This document shows positions 28,624 through 36,709 of a DNA stretch of 64,000 bases, in pieces. Source of the DNA: Bifidobacterium asteroides (GTDB taxonomy: Bacteria > Actinomycetota > Actinomycetes > Actinomycetales > Bifidobacteriaceae); assembly GCF_019469425.1 (NCBI RefSeq), contig NZ_CP048272.1, positions 496,001-560,000 on the forward strand, given 5' to 3'. How positions within the stretch are numbered: the stretch's first letter is position 1; each line of letters begins with the position of its first letter. Under the pieces are notes generated by a model. It was given only the letters and a program-made list of their open reading frames with translations, did not search any database and was not told the DNA's origin. The position numbers and the translations under genes were made by a program.

Positions 28624-28656
28624 ACCGGCGGTATCATACAGGTACCGCCGGTTTTT
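28624..28656 (+). terminator. Terminator between minor pilin and sortase genes
   Basis: ACCGGCGGTA (28624-28633) pairs perfectly with TACCGCCGGT (28643-28652), followed by five T. A strong terminator just before srtC implies partial read-through or a separate promoter for the sortase. Confidence 0.88.
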
Positions 28657-28713
28657 ATATGTCAAAAAACTGGCAACTGGACTATAGGAAGCGCAGTACG
28701 AGGAAGGCTATAG

Positions 28714-30198
28714 ATGGACCAGAACACTGACTCGGCTACTATCAGCCCAGTAAATGCCACCGGCAACGGTGATGTAGCATATGAGTCCATTCCGACAGTA
28801 TCGTCATCATTAGAAAAGCCTGCTGTGCAAGCGGATATGCCGCCTGCCTATGCTCCAAGTTCCGATGTACCCCCTTCCTATCCACCTTCGGCAACACCTG
28901 AGGATCGCAGAGCTGTAGAGTCGGATAATTCAGATGCAGTAGCGGCTCCAGCGCCTGTTCCAGGCAAAGCTACCACGTCGGCTCCTATAATTATTGTTTC
29001 AGGAAATCATGCTCAGGACGCAGGCCAGACAACTGCGGCTGCGTCCAAACAAGCTAAGAACAATGGCAAGGCCAGCAAGTCGGGGCGAGGGTTCGGCCTC
29101 CTGGAGACCTTGGCTTTCCTGATTGGTCTGGCAATCTTCCTCTATCCGTTGCTGGCAGCTTACGTGAACTATTCCAAGGATTCCGCCGCAGTCGACAACT
29201 ACGATCAGATCGTGGATGCACTCTCGCCTGCACAGCGCAAAGCCATGTGGCGCGATGCCAAGAAGTACGACGAGGAATTAGGCAAGCCTACGCTGAGGGA
29301 CCCCTTCAAATACAAGGAAGTCAAGGAACCACTGGGTCGCTACTACAAGATCCTCAATGTGGACGGCAAGGGCATGATGGCCTATGTGGAGATCCCCAAA
29401 ATCAATGTCAAGCTGCCCGTGCGCCATGGAACAAGTGATGCGGTGCTCAAGGACGGCACAGGACATATTGCCACGACCCACGTGCCTACAGACAACCGAA
29501 CCATCCATGCCGTCATCACCGGGCATACCGGTGAGGTCGGGTACATGCTTTTCGACAACCTGACCCAGTTGCGCAAGGGGGATGTCTTCCAGATACGAGT
29601 GCTCAAACGGCACATGAGCTACAAGGTGGACCAGATTAAGGTCATCTTGCCTACCGATGTCAGCGCACTGCAGCCAATCCAGAATTCCAACTACGTGACC
29701 CTGCTGACCTGCTATCCCTATGGCGTCAACTCCCACCGACTGATCGTGCGGGGGCATTATATCGGTGATGATGTACCCCCCACTCAACCTGAGGGGGCGC
29801 CCATCTACATGGTCTGGGTGCTCCTTGCCCTGTTTGCGGCCAGCCTTGTGGGCTGGTACCTGCTCTCGCGCCGCCGGCGCAGCTGCCGTCAAGACCTGGA
29901 GCAGATGGAGCATCTGGTGTCTCGGGCCACAGGATCCGGAACCGTGGGGGAGCCACTGGCCACGATCATGGTCAGCCATGAGCAGGAGACCCGAGCCGAA
30001 GCCACCCGTCGTCGCCGGTTGATCAAAACACGGCGGATCTGCAGCGCACTCATGTGGCTGCTGGCTCTGCTCTGTCTGTTCTTCGCCTGGGGTTCGGTCG
30101 GCATGATGATGCGGATCGGCTTCCTGCCTGTATTCGACCTTGGCTATCACTGGTTCGACACCCACCTGCTGTACTTCTTCGGCATCGCCAAATTCTAG
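28714..30198 (+). CDS. Class C (pilus-polymerising) sortase
   Basis: Membrane transpeptidase that links the shaft pilin Lys to the LPLTG Thr. The 494 aa protein has an unusually long Pro/Ser/Ala-rich N-terminal part (1-125), a membrane helix (about 127-152), and a sortase domain with His271 (VITGHTG), Cys333 (TLLTCYPYG) and Arg342 (HRLIVRG). Two or more C-terminal helices follow (YMVWVLLALFAASLVGWYLL; LMWLLALLCLFFAWGSVGM). GAGGAAGG precedes the ATG. The first about 370 bases are less GC-rich than the rest. It closes the pilus locus. Confidence 0.93.
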   Translation: MDQNTDSATISPVNATGNGDVAYESIPTVSSSLEKPAVQADMPPAYAPSSDVPPSYPPSATPEDRRAVESDNSDAVAAPAPVPGKATTSAPIIIVSGNHAQDAGQTTAAASKQAKNNGKASKSGRGFGLLETLAFLIGLAIFLYPLLAAYVNYSKDSAAVDNYDQIVDALSPAQRKAMWRDAKKYDEELGKPTLRDPFKYKEVKEPLGRYYKILNVDGKGMMAYVEIPKINVKLPVRHGTSDAVLKDGTGHIATTHVPTDNRTIHAVITGHTGEVGYMLFDNLTQLRKGDVFQIRVLKRHMSYKVDQIKVILPTDVSALQPIQNSNYVTLLTCYPYGVNSHRLIVRGHYIGDDVPPTQPEGAPIYMVWVLLALFAASLVGWYLLSRRRRSCRQDLEQMEHLVSRATGSGTVGEPLATIMVSHEQETRAEATRRRRLIKTRRICSALMWLLALLCLFFAWGSVGMMMRIGFLPVFDLGYHWFDTHLLYFFGIAKF

Positions 30199-30325
30199 CT
30201 GGTGCATGGGGAAGCATGTTCGACCACAGGTATCAGTTCTGTCCGGGTCCGGCTCTTCCCCGGCTCTAGAATGGAGCGAGCATGGCCCGGCAGACTGCCG
30301 GGCTGCATCATGGAAGGTGTGGACC

Positions 30326-31174
30326 ATGGCAGCAGTCCCTGACGTTCTTTTGTCTGACGGCAACCGCATTCCGCAGGTGGGCTTGGGCGTGCTTAGAATC
30401 GACGATGATCAGACCGCTGGGGCGGTGCGCTCTGCCTTGGAATTGGGTTATCGCCACATCGACACCGCGGCGGGCTACCGCAATGAAGGCGGGGTGGGCC
30501 GTGGTCTCAGGGCTTTCGGCTGTCAGAGTGGCCCTGAGCGTGCTCGCCTGTGGCTGACCACCAAACTGCGTGACTCCGAACAGGGCTACGACAGTGCTCT
30601 TCGGGCATTCGACCGCCAGCTGGCCCTGCTGGGCACTGACTATGTCGATATGTATATGATCCACTGGCCCACCCCCTTTGATTGGCGGGCCGACCAGGTC
30701 TGGAGCGCATTCCATCGGCTGCGTGATGAGAGGCGAGTGCGGACTCTGGGGGTCTGCAACTTTCTGCCTGAGCATCTGGAAAGGCTGCACCGGGAGACGG
30801 GGGAATACCCTGCCGTGGATCAGATCGAACTGCATCCCAGCTGGCAGCAGCGCACAGTGACGGCTTTCTGCAAGGAACACGGCATCGCCGTCCAGGCATA
30901 CTCGCCATTGGCGCGCGGCGCAGACCTGACAGTCGGCGGCGGAAGACTGGAGAAAATCGCCCAGGCCCACGGGGTTACGCCGGCCCAGGTGGTACTCCGC
31001 TGGCACATCGAGAACGGAACCATCATCATCCCCAAGTCCGTCCACAGGAAAAGGCAGGCGGAGAACTTGAACCTGTTCGGTTTCAGCCTGACCTTTGAGG
31101 AGCATGCCTCCATCGATGCCATGGACACTCCGGTGCGTGCAGGACACGACCCAATGACTTACGCCTACGCCTGA
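30326..31174 (+). CDS. Aldo/keto reductase, 2,5-diketogluconate reductase type
   Basis: A 282 aa NADPH-dependent reductase. The tetrad Asp46 and Tyr51 (HIDTAAGYRNE), Lys80 (LTTKL) and His113 (MIHWP) is complete, and the C-terminal IIIPKSVHRKRQAENL binds the NADP phosphate in this family. ATG 30326 (MAAVPDVLLSDG) follows GGAAGGTG; the 62 residues of an upstream frame are not family-like. Substrate unknown. It stands between the pilus locus and the nuclease gene, 54 bases before the latter. Confidence 0.92.
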   Translation: MAAVPDVLLSDGNRIPQVGLGVLRIDDDQTAGAVRSALELGYRHIDTAAGYRNEGGVGRGLRAFGCQSGPERARLWLTTKLRDSEQGYDSALRAFDRQLALLGTDYVDMYMIHWPTPFDWRADQVWSAFHRLRDERRVRTLGVCNFLPEHLERLHRETGEYPAVDQIELHPSWQQRTVTAFCKEHGIAVQAYSPLARGADLTVGGGRLEKIAQAHGVTPAQVVLRWHIENGTIIIPKSVHRKRQAENLNLFGFSLTFEEHASIDAMDTPVRAGHDPMTYAYA

Positions 31175-31228
31175 GCGCTATGATGGAGATTTCATGCATG
31201 CAGCCGGCATAGGAGGTATTAGCGGCAG

Positions 31229-32026
31229 ATGACCGATTCGAGACGCAGAAGACATCGATATCGGAGCCGCGGCCGGTACGGTTCGACATTGAGGAATCCC
31301 GTCCCGGCCCGCTTTCGTCGCGAATCGCTCACGGAACGTGTGTTGATCCTTCTGGTGGTGGCTGTGGTCTTGGGCATCACTATCGGCCTGATATTGCCAA
31401 GGGTCAATGGTGGAGTCGGACGGTTGACCGGCCGATATACGGCAACCGGCGATGCGGCCCAGACCCTGCAGGGTTTGACAGTGGACGATCATGCCCGACC
31501 GGGCCGCCAGTACCGGCGCGAGGCTTTCGGCTTCAAGGAGACCGATGAGGACGGCAACGGCTGCAATGTGCGAGAGGATGTGCTGACTCGCGATCTGACT
31601 GATCTGCGCACCACCACCCCCGGCGGTTGCAAGGTGGCCAGTGGCCGTCTGCAGGACCCCTACACTGGGCGGACCATTGAATTTATCAGAGGCCCTAAGA
31701 CTAGCTCGGCTGTGCAGATCGACCACGTGGTCGCCCTGGAGAATGCCTGGCGGTCAGGAGCCAGCAAATGGGACACGGCCCGCCGTTACCGTTTTGGCAA
31801 CGACCCCTACAATCTCCTTGCCGTGGACGGCCCGGCCAACCAGGCCAAGGGGAGTGCTTCGGCCGACTACTGGCTGCCCGAGAACAAGGACTATCAGTGC
31901 TCCTATGTAGCCCGTCAGATAGCAGTCAAGGACAAGTACTCCCTGAGCGTCACCAGATCAGAAAAGCAGGCCATGCTGGCAGTTCTGCATACCTGCCCGG
32001 GCCAGCCCCTTCCGCAGGATCGCTGA
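31229..32026 (+). CDS. Membrane-anchored HNH/DUF1524-type nuclease
   Basis: A 265 aa protein: a basic N-terminus (RRRRHRYRSRGR), one membrane helix at about 38-57 (LILLVVAVVLGITIGLILP), and an outside domain with the DUF1524/HNH pattern IDHVVALENAWRSGA followed by NDPYNLLAVDGPANQAKG and DYWLPENK. Family knowledge: this domain cuts DNA with a metal ion, as in GmrSD and secreted actinobacterial nucleases. Topology suggests an extracellular nuclease, for example for nucleotide scavenging; that is inference. Two cysteine pairs could form disulphides outside. GGAGGT lies 12 bases before the ATG. Confidence 0.82.
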   Translation: MTDSRRRRHRYRSRGRYGSTLRNPVPARFRRESLTERVLILLVVAVVLGITIGLILPRVNGGVGRLTGRYTATGDAAQTLQGLTVDDHARPGRQYRREAFGFKETDEDGNGCNVREDVLTRDLTDLRTTTPGGCKVASGRLQDPYTGRTIEFIRGPKTSSAVQIDHVVALENAWRSGASKWDTARRYRFGNDPYNLLAVDGPANQAKGSASADYWLPENKDYQCSYVARQIAVKDKYSLSVTRSEKQAMLAVLHTCPGQPLPQDR

Positions 32027-32127
32027 TTGCTGGCCTTTCCCTGATAGGCGGAAACAGACCGCGATGGACAGGTCTGCTCGTATAGGATTGTCACAATCCC
32101 TCTCCTCCTTCGTTCTATTGCTTCTCT

Positions 32128-32139
32128 CCCCCCCCCCCC
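32128..32139 (+). repeat. Poly-C tract (C12) next to the GH43 promoter
   Basis: Twelve consecutive C bases end four bases before the TTGATC -35 box at 32144. It is the longest mononucleotide run I noticed in the window and could vary in length by slippage. Confidence 0.9.
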
Positions 32140-32143
32140 TGCT

Positions 32144-32173
32144 TTGATCCGGGCTTTTCTGGTGTGGTAGAAT
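32144..32173 (+). promoter_or_regulatory. Promoter of the GH43 gene
   Basis: TTGATC (32144-32149), 18 bases, TAGAAT (32168-32173), with an operator starting nine bases after the -10 box. Confidence 0.65.
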
Positions 32174-32181
32174 GATCGGAG

Positions 32182-32203
32182 GTTGATACACAGTTGTATC
32201 AAC
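32182..32203 (+). promoter_or_regulatory. Palindromic operator A of the galactan locus
   Basis: Perfect inverted repeat: GTTGATACA (32182-32190), CAGT, TGTATCAAC (32195-32203). The same element, with one base changed, lies before the ABC binding-protein gene at 34268. The LacI regulator at 39900 is the natural candidate to bind it. Confidence 0.85.
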
Positions 32204-32266
32204 CGCATGGATTCCTGAATTTCTCAGGTTCTATGCCCGCAGCCATCGGCAACAGGGAGGTTGGCC

Positions 32267-34234
32267 ATGAACGGCAATCGTGGTTCGCATATGCCAGGGG
32301 AAGGGCATCACATAGGGGGCCATATGCTGAAAAGCCGCAAATCGGCCATTCTGCTTGTCGCCCTGGCTGTGATTATGGGTTTGTTATTCGTGGCGCCAAA
32401 GACGGTCGCCGCTCAAGAAGCGGGGCAAAAATCTCATTCTGCAGGCGGAAGCGGGCAAATCGTCAATGACCGTTTCTGGAATGACGCCGACGGCAATCCG
32501 ATGTATATGCAAGGCGGAGGAATCTTCGATTTCCCGGATCCGGCCACGGGGAGGGTCTCTCACTTTTGGTATGGTGTTCACTTTTCACAGGCGGAAACTT
32601 ACCGTCATGACCCCACCCATGCGCTCACCGGCAATGACTTCATTTCAGTGGATGTCTACAAATCCGAGAATCTGTCCGACTGGCGCTATCAAGGCGTGGC
32701 TTTGGACAGAGCACAGGCCGATGCCTTCTCCGGTGATTTCGGTGGCCGCCGTGCGGGTTGGGTGTGCAGGACGGGGGTTGCCTATATCCCCGAGCTGCAA
32801 ACCTATGCCATGCTCATCCAGCATGAGATGCCTACTGATGCCGCTGGTCGCAATTTCGACAAAAAGGTGTTGATCGCTACGGCCCATTCACCTGCTGGCC
32901 CGTTCAAAGCCCAGAGGCGTATCGACATGCGCGATTACGGACTGGGCACCAGCAATACCGGGGATCAGAGCGTCTTCCAGGATGAGGACGGCACAGGTTA
33001 TCTGATCTATTCCTATGGCCGTGGCCGCGGCAGTGTCTGGGCAGCCAGAATAGGCGCCAGAAACGGCCGGGTGGATTTGCTGGAGCCTACCAAGCTCTAC
33101 CAGGGTTTTGGGCGTGAAGGCAATGCGCTTTTCAAGCACGCTGGCCGGTATTATCTTGCTGGCTCCGATCTGTTCGGGTGGGATGCTTCCCGAATTCATT
33201 TCCAGGTTGCAGATCACCTTTTCGGCCCGTATCAGCCCGTCAATCAGACGGTGATCATGGATGGCAGCCGAGCAGATTTCGGCCATATCACCCAGACCGG
33301 TTTTTACTACACCTTGCGTGGCAGCAGAGCGGAGACCGTCATCCACTGTGGCGACCGATGGGCTGACTTCGCAGGCAACGGACTTGGCTACAACCAGTGG
33401 AATCCGCTGAGCTTCGATGATGTCGGCACGCCCCGCTTCAATTCCATGAGCCAGTGGAGGCTGGATGCGGATACCGGCCTTTGGTCGGTTGGCGAGGCCA
33501 ATGACTACGTGCTCAATGGGTCCTTCGAAGCGGACAGGATTTCGGTAGGCGAGCACGGGTATCGGGATAAGGATGGCCAGGTGATTGGCGATATCGCCGG
33601 ATGGCGGCGTGTCAATCCGGATGCTGTGGCCAACGTAGCCGATGCCTATGGGCGAGTGGGCGACTTCGACCTGCGGTTCGCTCCCGGGCGATCCCGCGAC
33701 GCCTCCATCGTCCAGGATCTTAATGCACCGGGACATGTTCCCCTGCACGCGGGCCGCTACCTTCTGAAACTCTCCTATATGAATCCCAAAGGCATGGATC
33801 GGGCCAGGATCGCAATCGAATCCGGTGGGAGAACCTCTGAAATCGACCTGGCTGACTCTACTGGCACAGGCTGGAGGCAGGCCTCCTTGCCGGTCGAACT
33901 GGTTGGCGGCCAGACCAGGATCGCTGTCGAGGCTTCCGGCAGTTCGGGCCAGACCCTGCATGTGGACGACGTGTCCCTGACAGATGCGCCTGACAAGGGG
34001 GCTGAAAGCAATGGTGAAATCAATCAGGGCGCAAATGTGCTTCCGGCGGTCCATGCAGGAGGAGGGGCCGTCTCCGTTCGTCTTGGCGTCGAGAGCGCGG
34101 TTTCATCCCATGCATTGGCTGCCGGGGGCATCGCCGCCGGCAGCATTCCGATCTTCGCGGCCGGCTGTGTGGCGGCGGGCGTTCTGTTGATGGCTGTAGC
34201 CGGGCGTGGGCGGCGTCTTCTTGCGCTGAATTGA
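32267..34234 (+). CDS. Cell-surface GH43 (subfamily 24-like) galactanase
   Basis: A 655 aa exported, membrane-anchored glycosidase. A signal peptide (about 20-50) leads to a five-bladed GH43 region with YMQGGGIFDFPD, HFWYGVHF, VFQDEDGTGYLIYS, LFKHAGRYYLAGSDLFGW and GDRWADFAGNGLGYNQWNPLSF. The order resembles GH43_24 exo-beta-1,3-galactanases of type II arabinogalactan. A carbohydrate-binding-like module (VLNGSFEAD..., about 420-570) follows, then a C-terminal helix (IPIFAAGCVAAGVLLMAV) and RGRRLLALN, without LPXTG. ATG 32267 follows GGGAGG. Subfamily and substrate are inferred. Confidence 0.82.
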   Translation: MNGNRGSHMPGEGHHIGGHMLKSRKSAILLVALAVIMGLLFVAPKTVAAQEAGQKSHSAGGSGQIVNDRFWNDADGNPMYMQGGGIFDFPDPATGRVSHFWYGVHFSQAETYRHDPTHALTGNDFISVDVYKSENLSDWRYQGVALDRAQADAFSGDFGGRRAGWVCRTGVAYIPELQTYAMLIQHEMPTDAAGRNFDKKVLIATAHSPAGPFKAQRRIDMRDYGLGTSNTGDQSVFQDEDGTGYLIYSYGRGRGSVWAARIGARNGRVDLLEPTKLYQGFGREGNALFKHAGRYYLAGSDLFGWDASRIHFQVADHLFGPYQPVNQTVIMDGSRADFGHITQTGFYYTLRGSRAETVIHCGDRWADFAGNGLGYNQWNPLSFDDVGTPRFNSMSQWRLDADTGLWSVGEANDYVLNGSFEADRISVGEHGYRDKDGQVIGDIAGWRRVNPDAVANVADAYGRVGDFDLRFAPGRSRDASIVQDLNAPGHVPLHAGRYLLKLSYMNPKGMDRARIAIESGGRTSEIDLADSTGTGWRQASLPVELVGGQTRIAVEASGSSGQTLHVDDVSLTDAPDKGAESNGEINQGANVLPAVHAGGGAVSVRLGVESAVSSHALAAGGIAAGSIPIFAAGCVAAGVLLMAVAGRGRRLLALN

Positions 34235-34258
34235 CAATCCATGGCTAAGGGTTATACT
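34231..34258 (+). promoter_or_regulatory. Promoter of the ABC transporter operon
   Basis: Consensus TTGACA (34231-34236), 16 bases, TATACT (34253-34258). The -35 box overlaps the stop codon of the GH43 gene (34232-34234). Confidence 0.85.
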
Positions 34259-34267
34259 GAATACCAC

Positions 34268-34289
34268 GTTGGTACACAGTTGTATCAAC
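34268..34289 (+). promoter_or_regulatory. Palindromic operator B of the galactan locus
   Basis: GTTGGTACA (34268-34276), CAGT, TGTATCAAC (34281-34289); one mismatch from operator A, same four-base centre, starting ten bases after the -10 box. Confidence 0.85.
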
Positions 34290-34356
34290 GATCGGAAGGA
34301 GTGGGGCGTCAAAACCTTATCAAGGACGTGGTTTTTCAAACATCGAAAGGTTCATC

Positions 34357-35682
34357 ATGCATTCTGCACGGAAACTCATGACCATGGGCATCACCGTGGT
34401 CGCCCTGGCTTCGTTCGCTGCCTGTGGAAGCAGCGGCTCCGGATCAGCATCGAAGCCGGCGGACGCCAGCAAGGCCTCGGGGCGCATAGTCTTTTGGGGC
34501 TGGGGCAATGGCATCAAGGAGACCATTGCCGCCTTTGAAAAAGCCAATCCCGGCATCACCGTGAAGTACAACAACACCGGCACTGCTGGTGACACCCAGG
34601 TGGCCTTGTCCAATGCGGTCGCTGCAGGCAAGGGCATCCCCGACGTCACCATGCTGGAGGATCCTACCGTCCAGCAGTTTGCCATTGAAGACAACCTGGA
34701 GGATCTGTCGGGGTATGGGGCCGACAAGTTCGCTGACGACTTCACCCCGGGGCCATGGAACAAGGTCCAGTACGACGGGAAACCCTATGCGCTGCCCATT
34801 GATGCCGGTCCCGAGGTTTTCTTCTACAACAAGGCGGTCTTCGACAAGGCCGGCATCCCCGATCCTCCTAAGACCTGGGATGAGTACTATCAGGATGCCA
34901 AGAAGATCCGAGCCGCAGGTTCCTACATCACCAACAACGCCGGTGACAAGAATGCCTATCAGCCTTTTACTGCACAGGCCTGGCAGGCCGGGGCGCATCC
35001 TTGGAAGGTCGATGGGGACAAGATCACCATCAACATGACCAAGGACCCCGGCATGAAGCGGTATATCGACTTTCAGCAAAAGCTGATCGACGAAGACCTG
35101 CTCGATACCAAGACCGCCAACTGGTCCGATGACTGGAACAGGGCGCTTAATGATGGGTCGGTGGCCTCGCTGACCATCGGCGCCTGGATGCCCACCAATC
35201 TGGAGTCCGGCGCACCCGACCAGAAGGGCAACTGGAGGGTCGCGCCCCTGCCGCAGTGGGAAGAGGGGGGCAGCGTGTCCGCCGAGGACGGGGGCTCGGC
35301 TCTTGTTGTGCCCAAGAAGGCCAAGAACAAGGCGGCAGCCTGGAAGTTCGCAGAATATCTGACACACGGCAAGGGAGCCCAGGTTATGGCTGACCAGGGC
35401 AGTTTCCCCTCTCTGAAACGCATCCTGAGCTCAGCTGAATTCACCAGCAAGAAGAATGAGTATTTCGGAGGCCAGGAGGTCAACAAGGTCCTGACCGAGG
35501 CAGCCAACCTCAAAGTCTCCAAATTCCAGTATCTGCCCTACAACCCCTTCGCCCAGTCGACCTACGGGGATTCCATCGGCAAGGCCTACATGAAGCAGAC
35601 CAGTTTGGAGAAGGCTTTCGAGAACTATCAGCAGAAGCTGGTGGATCATGGCAACCAGCAGGGGTACCAGGTCAACAAGTGA
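34357..35682 (+). CDS. ABC transporter sugar-binding lipoprotein
   Basis: Family 1 (MalE-like) extracellular binding protein of 441 aa. Lipobox LASFAAC puts the lipidated Cys at 23, followed by a Gly/Ser/Lys linker and IVFWGWGNGIKETIAAFEKANPGI. GGSALVVPKKAKNKAAAWKFAEYL near the end is typical. It delivers an oligosaccharide to the permease pair downstream; galacto-oligosaccharides from galactan are the likely ligand given the flanking GH43 and GH42 genes, an inference. GAAAGG precedes the ATG. No ATPase gene is in the locus, so a shared MsiK-type ATPase elsewhere probably powers it. Confidence 0.93.
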   Translation: MHSARKLMTMGITVVALASFAACGSSGSGSASKPADASKASGRIVFWGWGNGIKETIAAFEKANPGITVKYNNTGTAGDTQVALSNAVAAGKGIPDVTMLEDPTVQQFAIEDNLEDLSGYGADKFADDFTPGPWNKVQYDGKPYALPIDAGPEVFFYNKAVFDKAGIPDPPKTWDEYYQDAKKIRAAGSYITNNAGDKNAYQPFTAQAWQAGAHPWKVDGDKITINMTKDPGMKRYIDFQQKLIDEDLLDTKTANWSDDWNRALNDGSVASLTIGAWMPTNLESGAPDQKGNWRVAPLPQWEEGGSVSAEDGGSALVVPKKAKNKAAAWKFAEYLTHGKGAQVMADQGSFPSLKRILSSAEFTSKKNEYFGGQEVNKVLTEAANLKVSKFQYLPYNPFAQSTYGDSIGKAYMKQTSLEKAFENYQQKLVDHGNQQGYQVNK

Positions 35683-35746
35683 ATGATGAAGGAGACGGCC
35701 GATCAGGGCCGTCTCCGGACGGCTACAGGAGAGAAGGGCAGGCATT

Positions 35747-36709
35747 ATGAGTGAAGCCGAAGGTTCGTCTGCGCGGGTTCTGGCCCCTGCGCGGGATCAA
35801 GGCCCTGGCGAAACCGGCGGGGGCCGCACTGGGGAGCGGCCCCGCAGACCAGATTGGCGTGGATGGAAGTTCATGGGGCCCTTTGTTGTGGTCTTCGTGT
35901 TCGTTTTCGTTCTGCCGGTGCTCTATGCCATCTACCTGAGTCTGTACGAGAAGCGCATGATCGGAGGGAACGTCTTTGTAGGCCTGGCCAATTACGCCAG
36001 GCTGCTCAAGGATGGGCAGTTCTGGTCATCAGTGGGCCGTGTGGCCCTCTTCACTGTGGTCCAGGTGCCCATCATGCTCCTTCTGGCGGCATTGATGGCG
36101 CTGGCTCTGGACTCGCTCAAGCTGCACGGCACGCGCTTCTTCAGGATCACCACCTTCCTGCCCTACGCAGTGCCCGCCGTGGTGGCGGCTTTGATGTGGG
36201 GGTTCATCTACGGCACCAAGTACGGAATGGTAGGTTCCTTGAATCAATGGCTGGGCACGCATATCGACGTTCTGCAGCCCAGCGTGCTCCTGGCCGCCAT
36301 AGGCAACATCAACACCTGGGAGTTCACGGGCTACAACATGCTGATTTTCTATTCCTCGCTGTCGACTGTGCCGCACTCGCTCTATGAGGCGGCGGCTATT
36401 GACGGAGCCTCGGAGTGGCAGATCGTGCGCAGCATCAAGGTTCCCGAGCTCAAGAGCTCCCTGGTCATCACGGTCATCTTCAGCATCATCGGCAGTTTCC
36501 AGCTCTTCAATGAGCCCTCGGTGCTGCAGACCATGGTCCCAGGCAATGCGATTACCACCTATTACACCCCCAACATGTATGCCTACAACCTGAGCTTCAT
36601 GGGCGGTCAGAGCAACTATGCGGCGGCCTTGGCCATCGTCATGGCCATCATCACCATGGTCGCTGCCTACGCCGTCCAGCTCAGGGGCATGAAGGAGCAG
36701 ATGCAATGA
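35747..36709 (+). CDS. ABC sugar permease, MalF/UgpA type
   Basis: A 320 aa inner-membrane subunit: about 45 polar residues, then six helices starting FVVVFVFVFVLPVLYAIYLSLYE. The ATPase-coupling EAA loop is EAAAIDGASEWQIVRSIKVPEL. It pairs with the next gene, whose ATG overlaps this gene's stop (ATGA at 36706-36709), so the two are made together. It imports the ligand of the upstream binding protein. Confidence 0.94.
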   Translation: MSEAEGSSARVLAPARDQGPGETGGGRTGERPRRPDWRGWKFMGPFVVVFVFVFVLPVLYAIYLSLYEKRMIGGNVFVGLANYARLLKDGQFWSSVGRVALFTVVQVPIMLLLAALMALALDSLKLHGTRFFRITTFLPYAVPAVVAALMWGFIYGTKYGMVGSLNQWLGTHIDVLQPSVLLAAIGNINTWEFTGYNMLIFYSSLSTVPHSLYEAAAIDGASEWQIVRSIKVPELKSSLVITVIFSIIGSFQLFNEPSVLQTMVPGNAITTYYTPNMYAYNLSFMGGQSNYAAALAIVMAIITMVAAYAVQLRGMKEQMQ

